DNA of 58,233 bases from Pseudoneurospora amorphoporcata (Eukaryota; Ascomycota; Sordariomycetes; Sordariales; Sordariaceae): contig MU859273.1 of assembly GCA_033297205.1 (NCBI GenBank), forward strand, positions 1 to 58,233, written 5' to 3'. This document shows, one piece after another, positions 34,863 to 47,811 of this stretch. The notes under the pieces are model-generated. The model worked only from the letters and a program-made list of their open reading frames with translations, had not been told where the DNA came from and did no database searches. Numbering within the stretch: position 1 is the stretch's first letter; each line of letters begins with the position of its first letter. The position numbers and the translations under genes were made by a program.

Positions 34863-37800
34863 TGTGAATTTAGTTTAGATCGATTCGGTGCTATCGCTCG
34901 AGATACTCGTCGATGGCGTTGCTAACGGCAATGCGCGAGTGAAGGAAGGTCGCTGAAGCGTTGATGCGGGCCGTGTTGGGCAACAGGTTGTGTGGAGACC
35001 GGGCAAGTGAGTTCACGGCTGATGGGTTTGACGTCGGGCGTGGATGCAGCAGTGATGTTCCCTGTTGGTGTGGAATGGAAGCAGGATGCGAGGCGGCGCG
35101 CTGTGATACGGAAAGCTCTGCTATTTACTGAGTCCGTAGCAGCTCTTGAGCCAGTGATGGCTATTGGGATATTTTTGTTGTTTGCGGCGAGTTGTCTCGA
35201 GCTGTCAAGCTGGAAAGGTTGTAAGACGGAATGAAGTGGTCTAGCGGCGCGGGAAAGCGAGAAGTTGGGTTGAACGGACCAGTAGAGGTACGGTAATGGA
35301 CGCGGAATGCGGCAAGGTGCGCCAGGGCTGGACGATGGTGGTGCGTCAGGTGTGGTATGAACTGTGACCGTGACTGTGGACTGACTGGAGGGGTCTGTCG
35401 CTTGTCTCAACTGTCTAGGTGGCAGCACAGGCGATTAGAAAAAAAGGTCTCTTTGTTTTTGGTAAACTTGGACTTGGTCGCGAGACAGAAAACAAAGTCG
35501 TTTTTAGGAGAAGAGGCGGGCGGGTAGGGGAAGTGGAAGGACTAGAGGTAGGAGATGCGAATCGAAGAGGACAGGAAGGGGAGTGGAAGTGGAGACGGGG
35601 AATGGGGAATGGGGACGGGGACGTTGCGAGGGAACGTCAAGCGGGATTGAGATGAAAGGAGAGTGTGCTGTGCTTGTCCGCTTGAGCAAGGGAAAGACCG
35701 AGTGTGCAACGTGCATACAATCAGAGCCCAGATGGAGAGCAAGAGCAGAACGACCTCGAAATTCGGACGTCAACTCAATCGAACTAGAACTGGAACAGGA
35801 ACTGGAACGGAGTCGAAGTGAGTTGAGGTAAGGTAGAGGTCGGCAGGTCTTGGAGGGGCGGGCCATGTTAAGGCAGGTAGCTTAATGAAATGACGGCGGG
35901 GAATGACAGGGCCATGCAGTGGCGACCATACACAAGCCTAGCTTAGCGTGGGCAGAGAGGCGCCCGCACGCCAGGTCAAGTGAGTGGTCTGCAGAAGACG
36001 TCCATCGATGCAGGGCCACCATGTATGCACTCGAGGTGTGATCGAACACTGAGCGGCCACGAGGCTCGCCGGCCCTTCTTTCTTGCTGCTGCCGTGGAAA
36101 GAGGTGGACAGCACACTGGCAACTGTTTGAACCCGACGGCGACATACTAGAGGAAGAAGGCATCGCCATGACTGGGCCTGGCCTGGCTGGGCCGGGTTCG
36201 GCTGGCACTGGCAGGAACTAACAAGATGGGAGCCGTGACTCGGCAAGGGCCTGTTTAGAGTTTGGGGTTTGCGACTTCGTTGCGACTTGTGACTTTTTTT
36301 GCGACCTGCGAGGAAAAGAAAACCTGCCATTCGTGCACCAAGTACCTGTCTGTGCCTGGGTCGGGTATGGTGTCGTGGTGGGTTCGATCCTCTATGAGCA
36401 TTGCGCCAGCAGCAGCAACCCGGACAGTGACAGGGTGAAACTGGAAGTGGGATGGGGATGCCATCAACTGGCGCAAGATGAGGGGCAGGGCCACAATCAA
36501 CAACAATGCCAGCAAACCGCCGGAAAGCAGCAGGAGACTTTGACTTTGGCTCATGACCACGGCTTCTCCTTGGCTTGCCGTAGTCCTTGACAAAGCCCAA
36601 AGCCTTCCATTCTTTCTGGCTGCTGCTGTCGTCTTTTGTGGAATGGAAATTGGACTTGACCTTTTGAAAGGCGCTTGACCAAAACCCCGTCCCGCCCATT
36701 GACAATGCCATGCAGTGCTACTTGCACGTCTGGTGAGGTCAGATGGCCCAGTGACTTGGCGCGCCGTACCTGCGATGCAGCCAACCAGAGCAGGCAGAAG
36801 AGGGGTTGGGGCTAGGGACCTGGGAAGGAGGCAACAAGACTGGAGGCCATGGTTGGGAGGGAGGTTTCCCTTGTGGAAGCCAGAACGAATGGCAGTGGCC
36901 GTGACAGTGACATGGAGGTGAGAGGGAGGAGAGCAGCTCCAAACAGAGAACTTGGGGAGGAGCCAGAAGAACGAGGGGGTGTAGATATTTGAGGAATGCC
37001 AGAACCAGAGTGGGAAGAAGAGCGCGCCAGGAGTCTCGACGTCGGCTCAGTGCCAGATAAGGTGCATAGGATTGCAGAAAAGAAGGGGTGAAGACGGGAC
37101 TTGGAGTTGAGGTGACCTTGTAGTTGGGTATGGAAGCTCTAGTCAGACTTACCGTTCGTTGTCGTTGGTGGTGGTGTTTCTCCAAATGCGCAGTGGGTTG
37201 GTTGCTCGCGAGGGGAAGCTGAAGCGCACGCAGAGCCTCGTCGGTCTTTTTGTGAATTTTACTTCCTTTTTTTGTTGGGTTTGCAGGGCAGGGTGACGCG
37301 ACGTGAGCGACGGGGTCTTTTTGAAGGTGCCGGTGTGTTTGAGAAATGGTAGTTGGTCTTAGTTTTGGGCTACTTGGGAGATCGGTCGTGTCTCGCGGTG
37401 GTGGTGAGGGGTCACGATTGCCGTCGTCACTCCAACCCGTGAGAGGTAACTTCGACCTGGCTCGAGCCTGTCGAGCTTGGGTGGGTTTTGGCACCAGAAG
37501 CAGCAACCAGACGCACGTCCCAGTCAACAGGTCGTGCAATGTGGGGCCTTGCAGCGCAAATGCTTGTCCTCTGGTTGGGTCGCAGCTGACGGCGCCCCAG
37601 CAATCTAAAAACAGACTAAGGTAGGTAGAGGCAAGGGGCCCGTTTGGTAGGGGTGGCTGCTGCTCTGTCTGCCTGCCGTGGAGTTTAACAACATTGTAAG
37701 CAGGCAGGGTCCATTTGAGAAGATGTCGTGATGTCGCCTGGTGTTTTGAGACCAGATGGATGGCCACTGGGCAACGCTGGACCATGGGGAGCTACAGAGG

Positions 37801-39142
37801 GGAGGCACTGGTACTGGAGGCTATTCCACCTATCCACAGAAGCTGCAGGTCAGTCGCTTGGGAATCAGTATCCCAACAGCCCCAGTGGAATTGAGGATTC
37901 GCAAGAACCACCACACGAACATGGGTGCCCGGAATGTCTTGGATTGACGGTGGACGGGCCCGGGGGCTTCACTGCACTGCCTGTCGATGCCGTTAACGTT
38001 CAGGGTGCGGGCCAAGAGGTTGCATCGCTCCTTGCTAGTGGCCAGTGCTCGCTGGGTGCGGGACTGCGGGTAGCGTAGCAGGCTGCGGGTGAGCAGGGGC
38101 CTTCCCATTTGTTGGCGGGTGCCGCAACACGCCAGGAGGCTGGAGGACTGTACCGTGTGATGCGAAAAAATAATAAAAAGTGGAAGCGTCCTGCGTCCAG
38201 CGGGGATGTTGAGCAGCTGTGACGTGAGTCCAGGATTCATATGGAATGCGAGTCCCAGATTTCCAGGGGACTCGAGGCTACCATCTCCCGAGTACTGTAG
38301 GTACTTATCGCCTCCGCTCCGGAGCACTGGGCGGGCGGACCTGGGCGGAACTCTTATGGCTCTAGCGACTCCGTCTCGAGGCGGGGCCTAGAAATAGCCT
38401 CAGCGGCCAGTGGAACACTCTGAGCTGTCTCTGTCTTGAGACCGATGGCCAGACCAAGGGCACTTTGGACACCTTTTGGTCCGAACGGACTCGACTTTGG
38501 CTGGTGACTGGTGACTCCATATTGGAGAGCTGGATGCTCAGATTCAGGTACCGATTTCGAGATTCGGGCTTTACCGAGCATATCTCTAGGGGTTGCGTCC
38601 TCCGTGATATTCACTACCTAGGTATAAGTGTTACCCTGTCCTGAGATGCGGTTCCTGTAGTTCCATGCTGCCCATGGTCATTATTCTTCGTTCTTCTTCC
38701 TCTTTTCTTTGTGGATGAATCTTTCGGGAATTCGCCGGCAGAACAGTTCTTTTTTTCGATATCTTCTGTTGGCTTTCCGTTTCTGTATAACCATCATCGC
38801 CGTGCATGTCCAATTTATCCCCGGCTCCCCGGTGCAGCGCTTTCGGGGCCGTCTTAGCCGGTTGGGTGGTTATTCGATACCTCTCCGTGGACAGTTTGCA
38901 TTTTGCCTGCCGCAAAAGCTCTCTGTCATCATGCAATTTGGGATTTGTCTCTCGTCCACTTTACACTCACTTCAGATGGGTGTGTTGGTTGCCGCAAACG
39001 CATGGGAGTTGCCTCATCACGATCCAGAAGCCGCACGTGCCGGGAAGAGGCATCTAAAACACCAACAAAAGAAAGGAGTGGGTCAAAAGAAAAAAGGAAA
39101 AAGGAACCGCAACGTGGTGCGTCTTCGGGACAATCCGTCTAA
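34863..39142. other. Long gene-poor region upstream of gsk3
   Basis: About 4.3 kb with no gene I can support. ORFs as long as 348 aa exist on the minus strand (36739-37785), but they have biased composition (Pro/Ser/Leu) and no family motif. The stretch 37137-37160 has ACG-GTAAGT on the minus strand and could be the donor of a non-coding 5' exon of gsk3. Purine-rich runs (35530-35660, GGGGAATGGGGACGG type) lie in the likely gsk3 leader. Confidence 0.4.
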
Positions 39143-39144
39143 TA

Positions 39145-39323
39145 CAGTATTGTGCCCTGTAAATGCTAGTACCTTTAAATGCAAAGACCCAGTAGGTGCC
39201 AGACATTTCCGTGCCCGAGACCGCAATTTTATATGTAAGTGCAGGACATCTAAATGCAATGACCCAGTAAGTGGAAGGAAAATAGCCTGCCCGAGTCATT
39301 TGCATTTACAGGGCACATTGCTG
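39145..39323. mobile_element. 179-bp TA-flanked MITE-like element
   Basis: Terminal inverted repeats of 22 bp start CAGTATTGTGCCCTG at 39145 and, on the opposite strand, CAGCAATGTGCCCTG at 39323 (20 of 22 identical, both ending TAAATGC). Each end is flanked by TA (39143-39144 and 39324-39325), as expected for a Tc1/mariner-type target duplication. Inside is a 23-bp direct repeat with two mismatches (39176-39198 and 39251-39273, TAAATGCAA-N-GACCCAGTA-R-GTG). No transposase is present. A 243-aa ORF (38709-39440) runs straight through it, which argues against that ORF being real. Confidence 0.72.
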
Positions 39324-39325
39324 TA

Positions 39326-42300
39326 CACAGATCGTTCGAATGCGGTGCCACCGTACGGGCGGTGCCTGGCCTTTGTTGCAGAAGAAGCCCGTCGTCTATC
39401 AGTCATGTGCCCTTTTCTGAGACGAAAGAGCGGGCGCTAAATGCACACTCGGCAGCCGCAACACAGAACAAAAAAGGAACAGCGCAAAAAGGAAACCGCA
39501 AAGGAGTTTTCGGACGACGGGTTTGATCTGCCGATGTTGAGCAACATGATCATTGCAGGGACCTTGGCGTTTTTGCATTTGGTTTGCCTGTCACTTTTTT
39601 AACTTTTCTTCCATATAGGGTTGAAGGTGATTGAACTCGAACAAGATCAACATGTCCAAGTGGGTGCGATGTTCTCGCCAATGGTGATTGATGCTTTCAC
39701 TTCTATAACTGACCTTTCTTTGATCTTCAGATGGTGCAAGTCATTGTCCGTATTGCTGTCAAAGGTGAGGGATGGTCGGGAATAATTCAGGGGCAGTCTC
39801 TCGTCCATCGAGTTCCTGCATGGGAACTTTGCAGATTGCATGTCTCAATCAGCCTGCAGACGAGATCCGTATGGCCTCGTTCACCTCACAAGAACGTCAC
39901 GATGTGGTGACAATGTCTTTCGTGGTGACAATATGTAGGGAGTACCTGACAGCACAGAGCTGGAGCTTCTGATAGAGCAGATGCTAGAGGCTAGATAGTC
40001 GGGCTTCCAGGCAGGACCATCCCGAGATCTAGACCAAATCAGTGACTCTGGTGCTCACGTTCCAGGGGGAGGGGCTGAGAGTTATGACGAGCAAGGGGAA
40101 CGACTAAGATCCCTTGCATTTCTCAAAAAAAAAACCCTGGAGTTTCCATCTGGTCCAGCCCAGCCGATCTGACAGGCCCTCAGGGCCTACGACAACACGG
40201 ATGGCAGTTGCTTGAACTCTTGCTACCCTCAGCTATCCCAGAATGGTAAAGATCCATGAGACAAGCCGAATCGAGAGCGGTGGACGAAGGGGGTGGTTTC
40301 AACACCCATCTGTTGGATAGTGTAGTGTATAGGATCCTATGTCTCAGCCTGGTCTAGTATGTATCGATTGGCGGCTACCTACTCGCATATATCAAAGCCT
40401 GTTAATATCTGAGTTGATGCTCCTGACGAAAAGTCTCCTCACGGGTGTGGTGTTGATATTGAATATGGTTTATAGACGTTGATTCATGTGGGCAGAAACG
40501 ATCTGCGAACATCATCTTAACAACCAAGGCCAAAGGCGCAGCTTTAGATATTAGCGATGGGCTTACGAGGCTTAGCATGACGTTGCGGGCGAAAGGTACC
40601 GCTTTATCTCACTCAACTAGGTTGTATCCCCACGCTGCTTAGGCCAATTAGGTGGCTAGTTTGGTCTTTGCGGAGTCAGTATGCTACAGTATGCAGCCTT
40701 TCTCAAAATGTAACTGGCCGAACAGTCTAGGGATAAAACCCAATTAAATAAAATAAAGTGGTATATCGATGCGCGAAGATCCCCCGTAAAGCGAGGAGGG
40801 GCATGTGGCCCAGTGGCCAGGAGGGGATGGAGGGGCTGAATTGGGTAATATTGCGGCGAAGAATTCACACGACGTCGTTTCCCACATGAAGATATCGTAA
40901 TCCAGCTTGCGGAAACTGAATGTAACTCTGTAAGTCATCGAGCAAGATCTACATCATTGAGAGCTCGCTTTCTTCCTCTGAGGGTGATCACTTTCAGGTT
41001 TCTTACATCGATTAGAAACGCAAGTTCTGGGATCGTCGTTCGTCCCCAAAGCAGCCATTTGCATCGAACAGTCGACACTCATGGGATCAAGCTACGGCTT
41101 GCTATTCGTATCTTCTGTCTCTGGCACTGTTCACGTCACCGGTCTCCTCAATGGAATCGTGTCGGATTGATATTTCCATGCGTTGGAGAGCCGAGAAATG
41201 TCCAATCGCTTGACGGTTACAATCATACACGACGCACATCATGCATGGCACTGATGTCTCTCTACCAGCAGCCCAAGACTATATATGTATATTCACTTTC
41301 TGAGGCTTGTAGGGCATGTCTGGAATATAAACTACGTCAGCGTCATCAAGGAGACAGACAAATAGGCACTATACCTGTCTCGCCTGTACGCCCCTTCCGG
41401 TCCTACAACAAAAACGGGTGGATATCCAACCAAACTTGACTGGCGAAAACTCGGCGCAAAAGAGAGGTCCCATGACCTCGCATCCCATCACGCTAAATTA
41501 ATAGAATGCTGCCATCAAGCAGCCGCCGAATCGTTGGCTGTATTTCAATACGGGCAACCGCCGCCGTACTACACGCAGCAGCAGCAATACGGATCTTATC
41601 TGACGATAATTCAGGGGCTACTGACCCGGCAACAGGGCATGGCGAGAAAGTGTTGCCATGGTTTTGTCTGGTCTGGTCTTGATCGGTGCAGCACAATTTT
41701 GCGAATGGAATCACTCAGCGCAAGAAGAACGTACCTAATTCACTGTTCGGGACTCCTCGACCAGCGCATGCAACTCGAACATCCTCAGAAATCACTGAAC
41801 CTGAAGCTTTCCCAAGACTAGATCATATCTCACATCTTAGGATATTGAGAGTGCTTCCGGATATTCAATCCAAATCCAGATCACTATCAGTAGCGTCAGG
41901 GCAATCGGTGTGGTAAAAAGAAGCTCACTTGGAGTCTTGGACGACATCCTTGATATGTTGTCCACGTGAGCTGCTCCCTGGAACTAGTGCACGGGCCAGT
42001 TTCCGGGATCAGGATTTATGACCTGGGGTTCGACAAGGTCCAGAGTCCAGACGATGTCTTCTGTTTGGCATCGAGCTTCAAAGGATAAGATGAGGGCAAT
42101 GGGACAACCCCGATATCAAGAGTATTTGCCAAGTGACGTTCCCAAGGAGATCGATTTTCGTTCAATCGGCCGTGAAGAAAGAGGCTATCCCGTCTTACCA
42201 ATAGTCCGGCAGGAGCATTCCACGGACGAAGCATTGGAGCCGGCACTAAGATGTGGAGAAGACGGAGCACGGGATAGCGGTGTCGAACTGTCGATATCGG

Positions 42301-45300
42301 TTCGCGGGGTTCAACATGTCCGTGCCGTGGATTGCCGTCCGTTAACTCCATGACGATAACGGCTTTCCTTCCGAAGCTATATCGGGCTCGGCGTCGGACA
42401 TCTGAGTGCGCTGCGAAGGGGACGACGAGCGGAAGTCACCGGTCGTGGCGTCCCATACACGCTCCCTCCGTCCATCCAGGATTTCGCGATTATGCTGCTT
42501 GATGTTCGGGCTGACCGCACCGCACCGTAGTAGCCATCCATCCATCCATCCATCCACGATGTCTCACGGTACATACCTCTATAGATCTTAATGACGGCCT
42601 ATGCCTGCTATGACACTCAAGTCAAGCAAGATGGTCCGCTAAAACCCCCTATTAGCTGCATGTGATTGTCACCCACCCAAGGTGCTCAAATTTGCTGACT
42701 TCCGTTGGGTTGGGAAATGCACCTCAATCTCGAAGCGGGAACAAAAGTCAAAACCGGTGAGGGTGAGGAGGGGAACTGTGGTTCTCTACCTAGAAAGGTT
42801 TCAGCTCACGCTCGGCAGGTACATGTATCCAACGAGCTGCCCGCCGCTATCAATGGGTGTCGGTGAGACAGTCTCAGATGACCGTTCCTTTCCTTATCCA
42901 CCGCAATGTCTCTCAACTTGAGAACGGAGCCAACACTAGTTACTACCTGTGTAGGCAAGCGACGCAGCGGGGCGGATCCTCCGACATGGGTTTGATGGAG
43001 GATGAACGTCGTGCTCGGTAGATGCCCGTGTCTGCTAGTCTTCTCTACCTTTCACCAACTGTCCCACAACCACAACAAAACAACGATAGGTATTCGGGAT
43101 CGTGAAAAGGAACAGAGGAGATGCCAAAGGCTACTAAAGGATGAGAGGTCAATGATGTTGCCAAGGTTGCAGGGGTTAAGAAATTGGCGCATTGTTGCAC
43201 TGCATCAACCTCCCTCTCTTTGGTAGTGTCTAGACTAAGTGATGAAGTTCAAGAATCAGGAACGTGGTGACTGTATCGACGTGTATGCAACGGCGGATGA
43301 GATCGAACCTTTGACAGTAGACGGTAGCGAGGGTACCGGAGCCCTGGAATTGCAATACCTACCGATCGATGTTCGAGAAAGATTACACGCAACCATAGTG
43401 CCGGCTCAATCGGTACCATTCAGAGATGAACCGGCTACAAGATCAGTTATCAGGAATGATGACGCTGTGCTGCTATGGCTGAGCATGAGCATGCAGGTTC
43501 GGGAGGCGGCCACATGCAAAATCAAAATGGACGATGGCCTTTCGATTCGCTACACCTCAGGATCTCGTGGTCTGCTCTTGCGTTTCTGTGCCATGCATAC
43601 ATAGTAGGTATGTCGTTGACGAGCCGCCAAGCGCCCACACACAAGTCTCGTATCTATGTCGTGCCTTGCGATCTGTCATTATTTTGGACAGCCATTACTA
43701 TTTAACGTGCCCCTTATCATTCAACGAACGTGGAAGAAACCTCAACTTTGGCTTGGATTGCCTCGATGGATAGATGGATGATACAAGGCAACCTAACCTA
43801 ACGACGGCAAGGTCTGGTCGGCATGTATTAACCCGGGGCGAAACAGCAACAGACAGACACTCGACAAGGAAAACAAACAAACAAACCACCATCGATTCAG
43901 AAACCATATGTGCGGTGACGTGAGGGGTGATACACTCGTTGATGGGTTGAAGACCATCTAGATTCTACATACCTGAACTGAAGAATTCTGGGGCTCGGTC
44001 GAGTTGAAAGTCACACTCAGCTTCCATATCTCTTGAGAGCGAATCGACCGGCTCGGTAGTCTCGGACCAGACTTCCGGGGTGAATCACACAACTGCTGAA
44101 TCTGAAACTCTTTCACTGCAGAATGCGAACTACCTAGAGAGACAGCAGCTGACTGACTTGGGAGGAGGAATCGGTTGGATGGCAATGCAAGATCGCTCTT
44201 TTTATCGTCCTCGATCAACACTGCAACCCAACGTGGATGATGCTTTCCGTCCATATGTGGTTGGTTTCACGGCGTAAACAATTCTACATCCTTCAGGATT
44301 TCACAGGATGGCTGTCGTTCATGCGTGGTTTCAGCCTCCTCAGCCCACCCTGGAACCTTTATGTGCGAGGCGGATCAAGCGCAACAGATAAGCTCCCGGG
44401 TGGCTGGAACTGGGCTGGAACGGTGTCATACCAACCTCCAACCCGCTCATGACTGGACCTGCCGCGTCGGGGAGCAGGGACTGCCCTTCCGGTGTGAGGA
44501 CTGGTACACTCCGAGGGAATGAGCCATGGCGGATGCCGGGGACGACACACTTAGGTGCCATCTATGCGGGCCCCCAACGTGACCTCAAACAAGAGAAGAG
44601 ACATGCAGAGGTGCCTCTCTTCCTTCTTGACTTCGCCTATGTCTAAAGCGATCTCATGATTAAAAACTGGCGGTGTTGTGGTTGATATACTTGATGGTCA
44701 GAAAGATATGGGAAGGGCATTGGTAAGACAATTGCACTGGACTACGGACAAGGCAAGTTAGAGACATTTGGCGTGTTTAAGCTTTCATGTTGCCGTCCTC
44801 AGACGAGGGATATCTATTACTTTGTGTTATGGCTTCTACTTCCCTCCTCGGAGACTTGTTTCCAGACCTGTCCCATGAAGCCTTGACTATTGGGTAGACC
44901 TCTAGTCATATAGCGAGCCGGTACTGGCTGCCATATGGATGTCAGTCCAGCCTGCCTACATCAGTCTATAACTGTTGGGAGGAAGTCCTTGAGAAGGCTC
45001 AGCTGTGCTGATGTTAGCTCCTCCGGTCGTGTGAAGCGAAGAAAAGGGCGGGGCCTGCTAACATATCCTCAAACCAACAGACTATGTCGTTGTCAAATAA
45101 CCGAGCTCGACAGGTGTGGAGGAGGGTCTAAGAAGACACTGTGGATCTCTGCAGTAGCACTATCACAGTAGGTCCAGAACAGAGATTATTCATTACCTCA
45201 GGTCCCGTGGCTCCCTGACAGAACAATGCTCTTCTTACCAGACCAATGGCAAGCCTCTGCCTTCATCCCATATTTCGCTGGGAGTCACGATGACCGCCTG

Positions 45301-45568
45301 AGAAAACACGGTATCGCATGGTGAGATGGCAGCCCGTTAGGAGACCTTGTGACCCGGAAGTCTCGCCTCGTTGCCATTCTCGACATCAGACATTCTTTTC
45401 GGTTGCCATCTCAGAATCTTCGCTCGTATCTGCTCCATCTGCTTCCGCTTCCTTCTTGCTTCCGATATCCGTATCCTTTCCCACATGGGATCCGACAGCT
45501 TTGGCGTCTTCTCCGATTTGTCCTGGGCAAGTTGCTTCCCCAGACAAAGCATCTGAATGGTCGGTATT
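39326..45568. other. Long gene-poor region left of sap49
   Basis: About 6.2 kb with no protein family I recognise. It has a (CATC)n microsatellite at about 42533-42558, an A-rich run at 40125-40134 and many ORFs under 165 aa without motifs. The right end (45300-45568) should be the sap49 3' UTR. The region could hold lineage-specific genes, non-coding RNA or relics too decayed to read. Confidence 0.4.
42533..42558. repeat. (CATC)n tetranucleotide microsatellite
   Basis: Six CATC units in a row (CCATCCATCCATCC type) just before CACGATG. Simple slippage repeat with no evident function. Confidence 0.85.
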
Positions 45569-46820
45569 CTATCGCCGAGGAGCAAACCCGTTCGGGGCTC
45601 CGGGTGGGGCACCGAATCCCGGAGGGGGAGCAGCACCGGGAGGGGGCATAAAACCAGGAGGAGGCAAAGGTGCACCAAGAGGTGGAGCACCCGGGAAACC
45701 AGCCGGAGGAGGCATGCCAGGGTACATTGCCGGAGGCCCTGGAGGAACCGTGGGACCTGGCGGACCGGGAGGGCCACCACGGAAAGTACCTCCTCCGGGG
45801 TGGAAGTCACCAACTGGACCCCCAAAGCCACCGTGACTGGGCGGTGGCCTTGCGGGAAGACCGGAGGGTGCGGGTGGGAGATTGGGTATCCGACCACCTG
45901 CGGGTGGCATGCCAGCACCATATGGGGGTCCAGAACGACCCATAGCCGCAGGGCCGGGAGGAGGAACGCCATACGCAGGAGCGGCCGCGGCAGGTACGCC
46001 CACGGGGAGGGGAACAGCTGGCGGTACGACGGCGGGAGGAATAACGGCACCGGCAGGGGGGTCGGCAGCAGGCGCGACGCCAGGGGCAAGAGGCCTCGTC
46101 ATGTGGAAAGCGGGCGGCAAAGGCTGTTGTTCCGGAACAATATTGTGCTTCTTGCCCTCGGCGGCCAGCTTACGCTCAGCCTCATCACCGTGACGCTCGC
46201 CCTTTCCGTCCTTCTTGTATGCATATTCGACTGTAATCTGTTTGCTCAGCAGGTACTGCCCGTTCATCGTGGCTCGAGCAGCATCACTGGCCTCGAAGGA
46301 GCCGAAACTGACGAAACCATAACCCTTGGACATGTTGTTTTCGTCTCTGACAATGTTGGGCTGTCGAAGGATCTGGCCGAACTGGCTGAATGTGTCGTAC
46401 AGGATCTTCTCGTCGACCTGGGGATCGAGGTTGTTGATGAAGAGCTCGGCGCCAATGTCGACGGTCTTTTGCTTGTCTGCGCTCGCCTTGTTCACGCGAA
46501 TTGGCTTTCCCCAAATCCTGATTCCGTTGAGGACCTTTGCTGCGTATTCGGCGGAAGCGGGGGTATCGAACTCGACGAATCCGTAACCTTGATGTGTTTG
46601 CGAGACTCGATCCTGTGGCATGTGTACCTGGCGAACGGGGCCGACTTGTGTCATGAGTTCGGAAAGCAACTCTTGGGTAAAGCGCTCGTCGATGTTGCCG
46701 ACGTATACGGTCGCATCTTTGTTTTGTTCCCTAGTTTACGCGTCAGTAAGAGCGCGAGTGAGGATCCGAGGTCAGCGACGATGGGAAGCCGAGATTTGTG
46801 ACTTACCAGTGTTTCGACAT
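45569..46820 (-). CDS. sap49: U2 snRNP SF3b subunit Sap49 (SF3B4)
   Basis: The SF3b component that contacts pre-mRNA upstream of the branch point and binds SF3b145/Cus1. Exon 1 is 14 nt (46820-46807, MSKHW), then a short intron (GTAAGT to CTAG), then 46730-45569; phases close to give 391 aa. Two RNA-recognition motifs are plain. The first has RNP2 ATVYVGNID and RNP1 GYGFVEF; the second has LFINNLD and KGYGFVSF. Between them is WGKPIRVNKASADKQKTVDIG, a signature of this family. The last 170 residues are Pro/Gly/Ala-rich with repeated PPGFPGAPP-like units, as in SF3B4. The 14-nt first exon is unusual. The gene is divergent from tom7. Confidence 0.95.
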
Positions 46821-47432
46821 GATCAAGCGTGTGCCGTAGCACTCGTGTGGCTGAAAGACTACTTGAGCTTGGCGGATGTAAAAGAAGCTTGAGGCGAATG
46901 GATTTTGTTGACGGTATGGATATCGGCTGCAAACAAAGGTTAAAGTGCAGGGAGCAATGGCCAGCTTTTGGAGATTCTTTGGTCCAAGTTCAGAAGCTCG
47001 ACGTAAAGACGAAAGGTGCGTCGCGGTCCAGATCTGTCTGTTGCCTGCCCCGTTCGCGAATGGGTTGCTACTGCTACTAAACTGACGGTGCATAAGTACT
47101 TGTAGCAGTAGGTAGTACGCTAGAAGCATCAACCACAGCGTTGATAGCTCGCTGGTGTGGGCGGCTGCGGCAGCTTGGCCTGGTGTATTTAGCAACTTGC
47201 TCTTGGCAGCCCCAATGTGGCTGACCAGACCTAGTGCAGCCGGCAAAAAGATCCCAGAATTTCCAAGTGATTGTCCATCAAAGTGGGAGCCGCGTTCCAG
47301 CGTTTCCATGTCAAGACAATAACTCCCGTCGTCACAGAACCCACCCCTTCCAGGTAGGTATGTACGGCAACTGGATACAACCCGCTCACCAGGCTTTAAC
47401 ATCTAACGCGGAAACAGAACAAACCAGTCAAG
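46821..47432. other. Divergent promoter region, sap49 / tom7
   Basis: A 612-bp spacer between divergent start codons. An ORF on the minus strand (46803-47402) overlaps the sap49 start but shows no family features, so it is left out. Confidence 0.5.
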
Positions 47433-47811
47433 ATGTTTGCCCTTTCGGAAGAGTCCAAGGAGCGCATTGGCAAGCTCATCGACATCTCGCGGGTCGTGGT
47501 TCACTAGTACGACATCCCGCCCGAGTCGCATCCCGTTCGCTCTGTCGTCTGCCAGGTCTCTAGATGCTAACATGATGTTCGCATAGTGGCTACCTGCCTT
47601 TGATCCTCTATCTCGGTATGCGCGCCCCATCTGCCATCTACTTAAGGCGCACTGAACAAGATGCTAACATCGCATAGGCTACACCCGCAGTGTGCCCAAG
47701 CCTTCCGTCATCCGGTACGTTTGAGCGAAAAGAAACGACGAGCGATCTCGACCGCTGCTACTCGACATGCTGAACTAACAATCAAATAGCCTCCTCTCCC
47801 CGCTCTCCTAA
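47433..47811 (+). CDS. tom7: Mitochondrial import receptor subunit Tom7
   Basis: A small subunit of the TOM complex in the mitochondrial outer membrane that modulates complex stability and supports beta-barrel assembly. The gene is split into four short exons: 47433-47506, 47587-47615, 47678-47714 and 47790-47811. Phases close to give 53 aa. Residues 1-22 are the cytosolic helix (MFALSEESKERIGKLIDIS), residues 23-40 the membrane helix (YGYLPLILYLGYTRS), and residues 41-53 the intermembrane-space tail (PKPSVIRLLSPLS). The Gly-Tyr and Pro residues of the helix are kept. Acceptors are all TAG, with branch points GCTAACA and ACTAACA visible. No single ORF exceeds 25 codons, so ORF scans miss it. 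The sequence is very close to what I know of Neurospora Tom7. Confidence 0.95.

Noticed and set aside
35938..36711. 257-aa minus-strand ORF
   Set aside because: No conserved motif; low-complexity composition; overlapping ORFs in other frames are equally long.
36739..37785. 348-aa minus-strand ORF
   Set aside because: Biased Pro/Ser/Leu composition, no domain, and it lies in the likely gsk3 upstream region.
38709..39440. 243-aa ORF
   Set aside because: It runs through the inverted-repeat element and has no family motif or codon-usage support.
45557..46801. 414-aa plus-strand ORF
   Set aside because: Antisense shadow of sap49; the repeats come from the Pro/Gly-rich tail.
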